From contig OY978100.1 of assembly GCA_963854735.1 (NCBI GenBank), positions 124,001 to 188,000 on the forward strand: DNA of 64,000 bases, in the 5' to 3' direction. The first letter of the stretch is position 1; each line of letters begins with the position of its first letter. The DNA comes from Marvania coccoides (taxonomy: Eukaryota; Chlorophyta; Trebouxiophyceae; Chlorellales; Chlorellaceae). The notes beneath the pieces were generated by a model. The model was given only the letters and a program-made list of their open reading frames with translations. It was not told the origin of the DNA and ran no database searches. Made by a program: the position numbers and the translations under genes. Positions 11,114 through 21,254 of this stretch are shown here, piece by piece.

Positions 11114-12295
11114 CAAGCCGTCGTCATCCTCCATCGCGCTTGAATTCACACCAGTTATTTTTATTTTTTTTTAATATTCAATAAATTGCAGCGGAGACGT
11201 TGCATTTTCATGGCGGCTGGACTTCTGGTCTCGTCGTTGACTTTGGACAGCCATGTCTAAATGAAGAGACGCACACGCAGCAACTCGCCAATGAACTATT
11301 TGAAGATCCCTGCGTCATAAATCAAAGTACTGCAGGGCCTGGGGATGTTTACACATTGGCATGATGCCCACACCCGCTGTAAAACTCAAATTGCAAACAG
11401 AAATCACTTGAATTTTTTAATTATGATGGCGAATAAATATAAATCTTGCTGCAACCCGTCAGTTCTGATCTCTGGAGACTCACTAGGACTTTGCGTTTAT
11501 TTTTACTGCGGTGACGCCAAATTCAGTCGTATGCCCAATGGGAACTCCATTTGGCACCACTGAGTGCTGTGTGGAGCAGCAGAGCACACGAAATGCCACT
11601 GTCCCCCAGCGTCCATGGTCCATATCAACTGTCACTTGTCCAAGAGAAAGCTGAAGGCTTTCTGAGTTGCCGCCTTCTGGCGAATTGGCCGCCATTTAGA
11701 GATCATTCTGTGCGTTCATAGTGAATTGTGCCCCAACTTTTTTTGTTGGGTTTAGGCGTTGTTCAAATCATGCACTTCTGCAATGAATTGGGAGAGGGTG
11801 GTGATCTGTGCTTCGCCCACGGGCACGGGGAAACGATCGAAGAAAGCACAACTGGATTTTTTGTCAGACAGAAAAAAAATGTAGGCGCGTGAGTATGCAG
11901 CTTCTTCTTTGTACGTCACATCATTGCTTGGCATCATCGAAACAGGATCTCATAAAAGATCATCCGAAAAAATAGTGGAGTGAGATCTAAATCCAATAGC
12001 ATTTCACCGGTGAGAGCAAGTAAATCTCGCAAGTCGTAGTATCCATTGGCACAGCACTGTATTTTATATGGTATATATATCTGAATTGCGGTACCCTGGA
12101 CTCATTATCTTACTTTTCTCAAAAAAGAATCTGCGATACATCTCTCGCTCTACCGCCCTTCTTTAGCGCACGACATAACGCATTTGGTGAACTTATTGCT
12201 AGTACGCCGCATTCTCGCCCCCCCCCGGTTTGCACAGTGTGAAACTCACCCTTTTACCTTTTGCCCCGCCGCCTTGTAGGACTGCTCCTCACAAA
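11114..12295. other. Divergent intergenic region, no firm gene
   Basis: Spacer between the helicase and ABCG genes, which point away from each other. Three stretches look mildly coding but could not be built into a gene: + strand about 11193-11371 (contains GLVVDFGQPCLNEETHTQQL before a stop), minus strand 11695-11483 (70 aa starting MAANSPEGGNSESLQLSLGQ) and minus strand 11937-11752 (61 aa, contains DRFPVPVGEAQITTLSQF). They could be exons of a small unrecognised gene. A splice-like ccttgtag at about 12280 suggests a 5' UTR intron for the ABCG gene. Confidence 0.35.
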
Positions 12296-14315
12296 ATGGC
12301 TCAGAATCCCGCGAAGGGTGAGCGCAAGCTCACCCAGATTATGACCATGTGGGGCGACTCGCACGTGGAGGTCAAGGTGTCATGGAAAAACATGACAGTT
12401 CGTTCAACTCTCGACACATCCAAGGTCCTCCTCGACAACCTCACTGGGTCTCTGGAGACAGGATTCACTGCGCTGATGGGCCCCAGTGGTGCTGGAAAAT
12501 CGACGCTGCTGAACGCCCTGGCGTTGCGCCTAAACAGCGCGAAAGTGGAGGGCGAGTGCACGATCAACGGCGAGAATTACACGTCAGCAGATCTGAAGCG
12601 GATTAGCGGGTACGTGCTGCAGGATGACATCCTCAGCGAGGCACTGACGGTTGAAGAGACTCTGTCCTACGCCGCCAGGCTGCGTCTCCCGTCTGACTGG
12701 AGCGCCGAGCGCCGCAAGGCCCGAGTGACAGAAGTGATAGAAGACATGGGGCTGCCGCGGTCGCGCAACACCATCATCGGCAGCGCTCTGCGCAAGGGAA
12801 TTTCGGGAGGGGAGCGCAAACGCGTCAGCGTGGGCTTGGAGCTGCTCACCAGCCCAAGAATTGTGTTCTTGGTAATTTCCGCCATTTTTTTGGAATGCAA
12901 TGCAATGCGATGCAATACCATTTAATGCTCTAACATGTCTAAGTTTTCTGCTTCAGGATGAGCCCACCTCGGGGCTGGATTCGACAACCGCTCTCTCGCT
13001 TTGCACCCTGCTGCGAGATATCTCCGAGCGCAAAAACTGCACCGTCATCGCCACCCTGCACCAGCCCTCCGCGAAGATTTACAACACCTTCACGGGCCTG
13101 CTGCTGCTTTCGGCGGGACAGATCGTGTACCACGGGTCCCCTGAAGGCAGCATGGCATTCTTTGCCGCGCGAGGCTACCCGAGCCCTCCTGAGGAAAACC
13201 CCGCTGACTTTTTCATGGACTTGATCGCGGACAAGGACAACGTTGCCCGCATCCTCGCTGACACCAAGTCCCAGGAGGACGCGCTGGCGCTGGCCAAAGG
13301 CGAGGATAGCGTGAAAACCGACGTAGAGTTCGGCTCTATCTCTGAGCGCGGTTCGGCAGCGCTGAATACGATGGTGCGGTCGCGGGCCTCCTGGCTGACT
13401 CAGTTCCTGGTGCTGCTGCACCGCAGCGGCAAAGAAGCAGTGAGGGGGTGGCGCACGATCCTCGTCCAACTCACCGTGAGCACCCTGCTGGGCCTCCTGC
13501 TGGGAGGCTACGTCGGGAACGCTGGCATTTACCTCGACCGCGCGCTGCAAGAACGCGTCAGGTAAATTCAGTTTTTCACGCCTTCGCTCCCCGCGCACTC
13601 TGCTTCTCATGTCCTTCCTCTTTATACTCTTCAATTCAGGATTCTCTTCTTCGCTGCCAACACCCAAGGCGTGTTTGGCGCCACGGGCGTCATCAACAGT
13701 TTCCCCTCTGACCGCGTGCTGTCTCTCAAAGAGCGCGCAAGCGGCATGTACTCAGCTTCGCCGTACTACCTCTCGAAAGCACTCATCGCCACCGTGCAGT
13801 TCTTCATAGGCCCCATCGCCTTCACGCTGGCAAGCTACTTTTTGAACGGGCTGCAGCTCACCGCTTCAAAGTTCTTCATCTACCTGGGCTTGATGATCCT
13901 CACCCAGGTGTCTACCACCGCGCTCGCCCTGGCCATCGCTGCGCTGTGTCGCACTGCCAACCTGGCGGTGGTAGTTCTGCCGCTGTGCTTTGAGGCGTCG
14001 CGCCTCTGCTCCGGTTTCTACCGACTGCCGGCCACTCAAACGTCAGCCTGGGTTTGGATCGACTACCTGTCTTACCTGTACTACAGCTACGCAGCCCTGC
14101 TGCAGAACGAGCTATCGGGTCTGACGCTCTACTGCACTGAGGCCCAGCTGGCAGTCACGAACGGTGTTTGCCTCAATGCCGACCCGTATCAGTCGTACGC
14201 TGTGAAGAACGGCTACACCACTCGCACCATTGGCGAGAATGCCGCCTGCCTAGTTTTGTACTCTGCCATCTGCCACACCATTGCGTACCTCGGCGTTAGG
14301 TTCCTGAAGCGCTGA
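12296..14315 (+). CDS. ABCG (White/WBC-type) half-size ABC transporter
   Basis: ATP-driven membrane exporter subunit, expected to dimerise. Three exons, 12296-12871, 12957-13561 and 13640-14315, give 618 aa. The reverse domain order of the G subfamily is clear, with the nucleotide-binding domain first: Walker A GPSGAGKSTLLNAL, Q-loop GYVLQDD, signature ISGGERKRVSVG, and Walker B PRIVFL/DEPTSGLDS, which intron 1 divides. ATLHQPS and a family-typical IVYHGSPEG follow. The membrane domain has about six spans, including WRTILVQLTVSTLLGLLLGG and IAFTLASYFLNGLQL, and ends GVRFLKR. The 5' part before the ATP domain is short (~50 aa). Substrate cannot be told; plant relatives move lipids, sterols or hormones. 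Confidence 0.92.
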
Positions 14316-14610
14316 CGCACACCATTTCCCCCCTTTCCCATCCTGCGGCCTTCCGAAGAAAAAAAACTGCAGAATTTGTTTAATATTTTTTTTCGTTGTT
14401 CTTTTCCCAACTGCTCTTTTCTAGGCCGTCCTTTCCTTTTTTTTTTTTTTTTTGAAATTTCCAACAGTAAATTAATGTGTGGCCTCACCACCATTTGCCA
14501 CACCATTATTGCGTACCTTCCGCGTTAGGTTTTTGAATATAGGATACCATTCCCTTTTTTGCCAAGCGGTGAAATTTCCAACAATAAATTTATGTGGGTG
14601 ATCTCCGCAA
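14274..14610 (+). repeat. Degenerate duplication of the ABCG 3' end
   Basis: The last coding segment (tgccacaccattgcgtacct, then cggcgttaggttcctgaa, 14272-14310) recurs in altered form at about 14496-14540 (tgccacaccattattgcgta, then ccgcgttaggtttttgaa). The downstream box aaatttccaacagtaaatta (14455) recurs as aaatttccaacaataaattt (14573). This is a decayed tandem duplication of roughly 120-200 bp. Confidence 0.6.
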
Positions 14611-15262
14611 GACAGGATTATCACGTTTTATAGCAATGTTTCTAAAATAAGTTTCTGTCTTCATGCAATATATTTTGCAGCATGCCGGGGCTGTGCTACA
14701 TTTGGCAGAGAATCCAAATATGCCAATTTTATTCAATTCAATTTATAACTTTCAATTATTTATTAAGAGCTCAATTGTGTTATCATTTATTAAGAGCTCA
14801 ATTATGTTATCGGATCTCAGACATATAATAGCGCAGGCCCAAGATCTGCGCGCAGTTTCATACCGGTGCTCTCTTGTCTCCCGCTACGACTGCCGATTGC
14901 AGCAACCATTTGTCTGCCGTGTTCATCAGTCGTCTGTTGGGCGTGGGTACATCACCTCTCATCCATTACGAAGACTGAGAAAGTCAGCCGGGCCCTCCCG
15001 TCTGGTCGTGAAAGCCCAGCTTCTGAACAGCTTCACACAGAAAAAAAAATGGCGCGTTGCAAAGTTGAAATTCGCTTGCCTGATTCTCTTCGTTTCTATT
15101 AATATTAATTTATTGATATACATATAATTCAACTCAAGCTGGCAAGGAGCTGCCACGGCAAGACGCAATCTTTTGATACAACCGCTCGCATTTTAACGGG
15201 TTTTTTTTCGCTCTCATATAGCCGCAACCAGCAGATATTGAACATCACTTAATACTCACATC
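14316..15262. other. Intergenic with AT-rich repeats
   Basis: Contains the ABCG 3' UTR and its decayed duplicate, a ~27-bp tandem repeat built on atttattaagagctcaatt near 14757-14810, and a more GC-rich stretch (about 14830-15040) with no gene that can be supported on either strand. Confidence 0.4.
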
Positions 15263-16852
15263 ATGTCGCAGTACAGCTTCCCGATCCTCACGGACCGGGA
15301 GGTTGCACAGTGCCTGAACGAACTAGGAATGAATGCAACCGCAGAGCAACTGGGAAAGCCTACCTTTGAGTTTGTGCAGCCAATCTACGAAAACATGGTG
15401 ACTGCGTTGATGGGAATCACCAGGTGCGCAGTTGCGGCGCTTCTCAACCACCGAGTTGCAATTTACAATGAAGATCCCTGTTTTTTTCCACGCTCGCACT
15501 CCCTTTCGCCCCTCCTCACCCCTCGGCATTTCATGATGTTCATAGGGATGAGCTCCAGCAGCCTGTGTTCTCTGCGATCGACGCGTTGGAGTTCCCTGAG
15601 CTGCACGACGAGTCCATCCCCGCCATGGCCTTCCTGCGATCGCTCTCGCAGCTGATGGCCGCCAGCGGCGTGCGAGACTTCTCGTTGCGCGATCTGTACA
15701 AGCCCGAGCCGCAGCGCCTGCGCCGTAACCTCTCCGCAGCCATCAATTTTGCCAAATTCCGGGAAGAGAAGCTGGTGGCCTACACCGAGCTCCAGGAGCG
15801 GTTCGACGGGCTGCTGGCCGCCAAGGAGGGAGCCCAGGCGGAGCACGCCGCGCTGCAAGCAGAGCTGGAGGCTCTGAAGGCCTCCCGCGCCGCAGAGCTA
15901 CCGGAGGTGGCTCGCCTCGAGGCGGAGACGGCTGCCATATTCTCGGAGAACCAGGCGCTGAACAAGCGGCAGGGGGGGCTGTCTTCCAAGGTGCGGGCGC
16001 TGAAGCAGCAGGCCAACACGCTGACCGACGAAGCCAGTGGCCTGCGGTACAAGCTGAGCCAGGCTCGGAGCACCACGGAGGACCTGCAGTCCCAGATTGT
16101 TCAGTCGCCACAAAAGATTCAAGCCACGCTGGCGGAGATCACCTCAGCAGTAGAGCGAGAGCGCGCCGCCCTATCTGAGGCGGAGCGCCGCTCCCGCGAC
16201 CTGTCTTCCCGCCTGGAAGTGATTTCCAAGGTGGAGCGTGACGTCGCAAAGGCGGTGGCCATGATGGGCGATGCTGAGGTGGAAATCGAGCGCAAAAAGG
16301 AGGTTTCCAGGCGGGTGAAGGCGCTGCGCGCAGAGGTGGCCGCTCGCGAGCACGAGGCGGGGCAGCTGTCTGCCCAGCACCAGCACTTGAAGCGGCAGCA
16401 GGCGGCGCTGGTGGATCGCATCGACAGGGTGCGCACGCAGTGCGAAATGAAGCGTCAGGCGGCGGAGGGGCGAGTGGAGGAGCAGCTGCGCAACAAAGAG
16501 GCCATCGAGGCCGCCAACGCGGCGGCTGTGGCCAAGCTGGCAGAGAATGAAGCAGCAGTGAGTTCTCTTTCTCAATATCCTAATAAAGCCTGAATATCAA
16601 AAACAATGGGGGCTATCCTTGTACGAATCTAGCAGCGTGATCTTTGCTATTCTTGCTTTCTTTCTGTTGCAGATTCGGGCGCTGCGTGAGCGCATTGCCG
16701 AGGCCAGGGCTTCCCACGATGCGCAGGTAAACGCCGTGCTGGGGCAGTACCAGTCTCTGAGGGATGCGGTCTCGCAGTACCATGAGGACATGGAGGCGGC
16801 GATGGCAGAGGCGCCAGATGCAGTGGCGCCCAGGCCAATCAACGTTCGTTGA
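15263..16852 (+). CDS. NUF2: NUF2, kinetochore NDC80-complex subunit
   Basis: Subunit of the NDC80 complex that links kinetochores to spindle microtubules. Exons 15263-15423, 15546-16557 and 16673-16852 join in frame to 450 aa, the usual length. The N-terminal calponin-homology-like domain begins with the conserved YSFPILTDREVAQCLNELGM. It continues with PTFEFVQPIYENMVTALMGI and the MAASGVRDFSLRDLYKPEP block, then RRNLSAAINFAKFREEK. From about residue 170 to the end the protein is a long coiled coil rich in Ala, Glu, Arg and Gln (for example QQANTLTDEASGLRYKLSQA). The short C-terminal exon continues the coil and ends in a small Pro/Ala tail. Confidence 0.93.
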
Positions 16853-17051
16853 AAGTAGGAGAAAATGACGCCAACATCACCAACAACAACTATGTGACTT
16901 TGATATTTATATCATTTAACTGACAATCCATTGTGACATACACAAGTTTGTGGCCTGCGCATTTAGCATTTACTTTTGATCGTGGCATGTGCTTTTCAAC
17001 GGAGAAAAAAATCAACAGATTGTAATATATATAAAAATATGCATTATTCAT

Positions 17052-17531
17052 TCATGCGGCAACGTGAGAGGGTTCAGGCACAACATGGATGTGCAGAGAG
17101 CACGTGGAGCAGGGCACCACGACCCCCTCTGCCCCTGCGCTTTCACATTCTTCCGCAACTATTAAGTAAGCCCCGCTGCAGCGGCAAGGCCAGGACAAGC
17201 ATGCCTCCCCTGTGTCTCCCAGGCACCGCTCCATTTCAGCCATGCCCACCACTTCACTGATGGAAACAGCCTGCTGCGCTGCTGCTATTGCCAGCTGGCG
17301 ATGGTATTCAGCTCTCGCTTGCGGGTCGCCCAAAACGCGCCAAGCCTGCTGCACCCGAATGAATTCGTCCTCGGAAGCTGCGCCTGGAGGCTGTTGGGCA
17401 TCGGTGGCAGCTGCAGCTACAGCGTTTTTATCGGGATGCAGGCGAAGGGCAGCGCTGCGAAAGGCCGCCTTGATGTCTACAACAGAGGCGCTGCTGTTGA
17501 CCCCCAAGACCGCGTAGTGGTCGGGGTTCAT
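17052..17531 (-). CDS. DPH4: DPH4-type J-domain protein with CSL zinc finger (diphthamide synthesis)
   Basis: Single exon of 159 aa, the normal DPH4/DNAJC24 size. An N-terminal J domain starts MNPDHYAVLGVNSSASVVDI with the HPD triad in LRLHPDKN and ends near WRVLGDPQARAEYHRQL. The C-terminal half has the CSL/DPH-type zinc finger: WPCRCSGAYLIVAEE then VVVPCSTCSLHIHV, giving C-x-C ... C-x2-C. The family supports the first step of diphthamide formation on elongation factor 2 by shuttling electrons or iron with DPH3. Its ATG is only 15 nt after the stop of the upstream ORF on the same strand, which suggests a shared (dicistronic) transcript. Confidence 0.9.
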   Translation of the reverse strand: MNPDHYAVLGVNSSASVVDIKAAFRSAALRLHPDKNAVAAAATDAQQPPGAASEDEFIRVQQAWRVLGDPQARAEYHRQLAIAAAQQAVSISEVVGMAEMERCLGDTGEACLSWPCRCSGAYLIVAEECESAGAEGVVVPCSTCSLHIHVVPEPSHVAA

Positions 17532-17546
17532 TGTGAGAGTAATGCG

Positions 17547-17837
17547 CTAGTTGTCAGAAGGGCGCCCTTTCAGCCTGACGTAGAATGAGCGCTCTTCGTC
17601 TTCTTCTGCGGTGCTGTTGGTGTCGGCAGTCTCAGGGAACTTGGCTTTGAATTCGTCGGTGCGTTGAATGTACCACATGTGGGCCTGCAATGATGCTGAT
17701 TTGTGAGACATGGGGCTGCGAAACCAAGGGAAAATAGTTTTTTTTTTTTTTTTACGAACCTGCAAACCTGCAGCCCAAAGTAAAATGCCGGCGCTTGCCC
17801 AGAGCTTCCACCTCGCTGGTCCTTGCTGCTGGTTCAT
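17547..17837 (-). CDS. Small single-pass membrane protein of unknown function
   Basis: Two exons, 17837-17760 and 17684-17547, give 71 aa. The intron is 75 nt (GTTCGT...CATTGCAG) with a long A tract. The protein has a short basic N-terminus (MNQQQGPARWK), one hydrophobic span (LWASAGILLWAAGL), a short amphipathic QAHMWYIQRTDEFKAKFPE stretch and an acidic, then basic tail (EEDEERSFYVRLKGRP). This layout resembles small mitochondrial inner-membrane accessory subunits, but no family was recognised. It lies directly upstream of DPH4 on the same strand. Its start is 157 bp from the divergent FKBP start, so both may share a bidirectional promoter. Confidence 0.6.
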   Translation of the reverse strand: MNQQQGPARWKLWASAGILLWAAGLQVRKKKKKTIFPWFRSPMSHKSASLQAHMWYIQRTDEFKAKFPETADTNSTAEEDEERSFYVRLKGRPSDN

Positions 17838-17994
17838 CTCGAGAATTGCATTTTAATAAACAAATAAATGACCAAGGACCAAGTTTTTGAAAGCCACAAG
17901 CGCAAGATGAGGATTCCCCCCCGAAATGAGCCTGATCACCGATTGGCATTAAAAAAATAAATCAATTGCAGCACCGGGAAGCTCGACAGGCGCA

Positions 17995-19028
17995 ATGATC
18001 GCTGCCCTACAACGCTCCACAGCTGTTTTTATCTCGCCATTCAGCTCTCGCCCGCCCAGGAGAGCCTGCGCCGCTGTACGATGCTCTAGCGAAGAAGTAC
18101 AGGGTACGATGACCATTGAATACCACTGCGCTGCCAAATTTCTGCTGCCTAGCTCCGGCGGTGGGTTCTAACCTCATCGTTTCCTTTCGCAGAGGCAAGC
18201 GAGGAGTCGCGCCGGATGTTTCTTAGGCAGGTCTGCCTCGGGGCAGCTGCATGTGAGCCATTTCGATACTAATTCTGAATATATATGTGTATGTGGCTAG
18301 AGTTATTTTTCTCTCCGACTGCTGCAGTTTCACATTTGTGTGTTAGAGCCCTTTTACCCCATTTATTTCCCTTCAAATTTACGCTAATTCAACACATACC
18401 CCCCTCCCCAGGTGTTCTGTCAACTGCTGGCCCTGCCAACGCCCTACCCGGCTTCAAAAAGGATTTAAAAAACACCCGGCGGTTGAGCATCCCTGAAGCC
18501 CAGTACACTCCTGGGCCGGAGGGCCTCAAGTATTACGACATCGTGGTGGGCACGGGAGCGGAGGCGCAGGAGAGGGCGCGAGTTGCGGTGCACATTGATT
18601 GCAAATGGAAGGGCGTCACGATATTCACTTCCAGGCAGGGCATGGGCGTGACAGGGTGAGAACTGGACAGAACTCATCTCAACATATCTCCATACTACAT
18701 TTCTTTTTCTTCTTCCTCCAACTTAGTTTTGACTGATTCTACAAAAGCGCTGACGGAGAGAGACTTCATTTCGCTTTGTAGGGGAACTCCGCTGGGATTT
18801 GACGTGGGGGCTGCGCCAGGGCTGGGCGGTACCTTGAAGGGCGTGGATTTAGGGGTGAGGGGCATGCGAGTGGGAGGGCAGCGCCGGCTTCTCGTCCCGC
18901 CCAACCTTGCATACGGAGCAAAGGGCCGAGGTGAGATCCCTCCCGATGCCACCATCACCATCGACGTGGCGCTGCTGAGCATCAAACAGAGCGCACGCGG
19001 CACCATGGCGAAGCTGGTGGAAGGGTGA
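17995..19028 (+). CDS. Thylakoid-lumen FKBP-type peptidyl-prolyl isomerase
   Basis: Proline isomerase of the FKBP family, about 219 aa, four exons: 17995-18103, 18193-18252, 18412-18655 and 18782-19028. Exon 1 is a Ser/Arg-rich transit peptide. Exons 2-3 encode a lumen-targeting signal with a twin arginine: SRRMFLRQVCLGAAA, then CVLSTAGPANA, ending in an Ala-x-Ala cleavage site. The FKBP domain follows: GLKYYDIVVGTGAEAQERAR, a GTPLGFDVG segment, LGVRGMRVGGQRRLLVPPNL and AYGAKGRGEIPPDATITIDV. Several active-site aromatic residues of cytosolic FKBPs are not obvious, as is common for lumenal members. Tat-dependent import is inferred from the RR motif. Confidence 0.87.
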
Positions 19029-19336
19029 AGTAAATGAGAAAATTTTTCTTTTTACTTTCTTTTTTCATATCGCTGCATTTTCATATGAAGGTTCCTTGAA
19101 GAAGGCTTTTTCTTCCTGGGGAAATATGTGATTTACTTTATCTTGCTACATTGAATTTGACACTGTGATGTCTTGGCGTTTAATATCATTTCGGCTATAA
19201 TAGCAACAGTCTCATGCATGCGAGCTGAGGAAAGATACGCAGGAAAAATGCATGGCGGTGGCAAAAATAATTTCGTCTGGAAAAAAATGACAGTTTGTTC
19301 TCTATCATCGGCGCGCCAGCGAAATCTGTCCAGCAT
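19029..19336. other. Convergent 3' regions, nothing seen
   Basis: AT-rich spacer between the 3' ends of the FKBP gene (+) and the next minus-strand gene. No coding or repeat signal. Confidence 0.5.
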
Positions 19337-20200
19337 CTACACCTTCTGCTGCATGACTTGCTGGGCCGCAGCAGTTGCGGCCGCAGACGTCGCTGCCGCC
19401 ATCACCGGCGCCATGGGGTCTACTTCAGCCGTTTTGTCTGTGTCTTCGGGTTTCTTGCCGTGCTTGAACGTTTTGTACAGGTAGGTAGAAACTTTTATGG
19501 GGCTGGTGACGACAACGCTGAGCACTGTGAACATCGGACCAACGTACTTGTGCCTGCCGAAGGGGGGAATGAACTTGACAAGAGGCCACATGATAATCCA
19601 AAGAACCGCTAGCATGAGGTAGGCCGTCACCAGAGGCCAGACCTGCAGAAGAAAATTTATTGAATATATTTCAAATCATTTACGATGACTTCTTGCGAAT
19701 GACATTTTGCCATGGGTTTATAATCAGCGCAATCTTGCAGAACGCGCAATGCGCTGTGCCAAAGGAGGCCAATGGAAGTAATGGTGTACGTTGATACTTG
19801 AAACAGCCAATTACTTACCACAAAGAAGAAGAACAGGGCGAAGAAGACGAGCGCGATGAGGGCTTCGGTTAGCGACATGCCGCAAAACACGCCACCTTTC
19901 TTCTCCACCTCGGCCGTTTCTGCAGCGGAGGCTGCAGGCGTTGCGGCCGCCGTCGCCGTGGCCACCACCGGCTTTGGAGGAGTTGTGGTGGTCTGAAAAA
20001 TATGTTTAAAATTTTTAGTAAATTCAAAGCGATGGTTTGAGGGGCCTTCAGCGTTGAAGTAATGTCTTTCAGACCTTGCTTCAAAATAAATGCAATGCAA
20101 AACACCGAAAGGCAAAAACCACGATCAGAGCAGGAATTCTCACCGGCAAGGTCTCGGCAGGAGCTGCATCTGCCGATTTGTTTTTAGAGAACCACCCCAT
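19337..20200 (-). CDS. Unidentified membrane protein with Ala/Thr-rich termini
   Basis: Three exons, 20200-20144, 19992-19819 and 19642-19337, all in phase 0, give 178 aa. It starts MGWFSKNKSADAAPAETLP with no signal peptide, followed by a Pro/Ala/Thr linker and a KKGGVFCGMSL stretch. Hydrophobic segments: EALIALVFFALFFFFV; LVTAYLMLAVLWIIMWPLV; and a weaker VGPMFTVLSVVVTSPIKVST. The tail is basic, then Ala-rich (APVMAAATSAAATAAAQQ). Two to three membrane spans with both ends polar. No family recognised; possibly lineage-specific. Frame-preserving splice sites and even GC content across exons support it as a real gene. Confidence 0.65.
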
Positions 20201-20619
20201 CGCGATCTTTCGCAGGGAGACGAAGAAGATGAAATGAAATAAAGAGAAAATCCAAGGGCTTCTGCTAGATGCCTGTCTGCCCGCAAATGCGATGCTGTGA
20301 TGCAATTAAATTCAATAAAACGATGAGAAAACTGGTGTTGACGAGAAAGTAGTTGTACAGGATGATTGTGTCGGTGGGCGCTGGCGCCTCAAGTTGTTTG
20401 AAAGTTTTAAAGAGTGGATTCCAGACCCAGACATCGTATTTAGGAAAAAGAGGAAACGGAGAGGTAGAAATCTGCGCAAAAGGGCATTCTCTCTCTTGGT
20501 TACAAAGAAACATGGAAAATAAATTGTATTGATGTCGGGCGCCCTTTTTTTTGAAAAAAATGTAGAATTTAAGAACAAAGGAATAAGTTCCACGATAAAA
20601 CGCTGCATTCAAATTGCTC
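20201..20619. other. Gap between two minus-strand genes, possible extra exon
   Basis: Holds the promoter side of the 19.3-20.2 kb gene. It also has an open minus-strand stretch (about 20470-20265) with coding-like composition and one hydrophobic segment. It may be a terminal exon of the secreted-protein gene just upstream. Not resolved. Confidence 0.3.
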
Positions 20620-21004
20620 TCACCAATTTGTCTCGGGCGCAGGTGCTATGATTTCGAGCAAAGTTTCCAGCAGCACCGTAACGTTTATGTAATTTTCAAG
20701 AGCGGCGGGGGCGTCCTCAACGTAAACCAAAAATGGGCTGTACGATGCGTAGGCGACGGGGACCTCCCCTGCAGGGGTCTGTGCATGGTCAAATAGACGT
20801 CTCGCACCTGCATGCAAAATATATAAACACATTTTTCAGCGGGAAGCTGGTTTGTGGTTTGTCTCTGTATAGTAAATCCAAGTTCTAATCAAGCATTTTA
20901 AATATTGTAAAAGCTGTTTTCAAGTTTTTATCGCTCAATTGAGTTATCTCACTGCAGAGAGACACAAAAAGCGTCAGAAGGAGGAGGGTAAAAGCTGAGC
21001 GCAT
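20620..21004 (-). CDS. Predicted secreted protein, 3' structure uncertain
   Basis: Exon 1 (21004-20953) encodes a classic signal peptide, MRSAFTLLLLTLFVSLC. The intron (GTGAGA...GCATGCAG) leads to exon 2 from 20807 with ARRLFDHAQTPAGEVPVAYA and LENYINVTVLLETLLEII, ending PAPETNW. A strong donor (GTGAGAGC) sits exactly at the end of this frame. Splicing to the acceptor near 20471 would create a stop, so the protein either ends at ETNW or continues through another acceptor. A downstream open stretch at 20265-20470 containing KYDVWVWNPLFKTFKQLEAP and a hydrophobic NYFLVNTSFLIVLLNLI could belong to it in another frame. Function unknown. Confidence 0.45.
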
Positions 21005-21254
21005 GCTCGTAATCACATGGCGAAAATGCATTTGAATCTTATGGTATGGTCCTGTGGTCTAAATAAGAACCGCTGGCGCAAAATTCTTGGATGAGGATAA
21101 CAAAATTCTTTCTTCCTCATTTATTTATTCTGCTGCTGAACCATCGCAAAACAGGCTCAGATACTCATTGACTGATTATTACAAACTCTGGTAAAACCGG
21201 CAATGCTTCCTCCCATTCTCCTTCCAAGAGGATGTACAGTTCCACTCGCTCTCA

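Noticed and set aside
11041..11150. Plus-strand exon reading HDLALGLLLDCGLAAGGSAK
   Set aside because: No start upstream, the frame does not join to the next open stretch, and the minus strand here gives a better first exon for DBP7.
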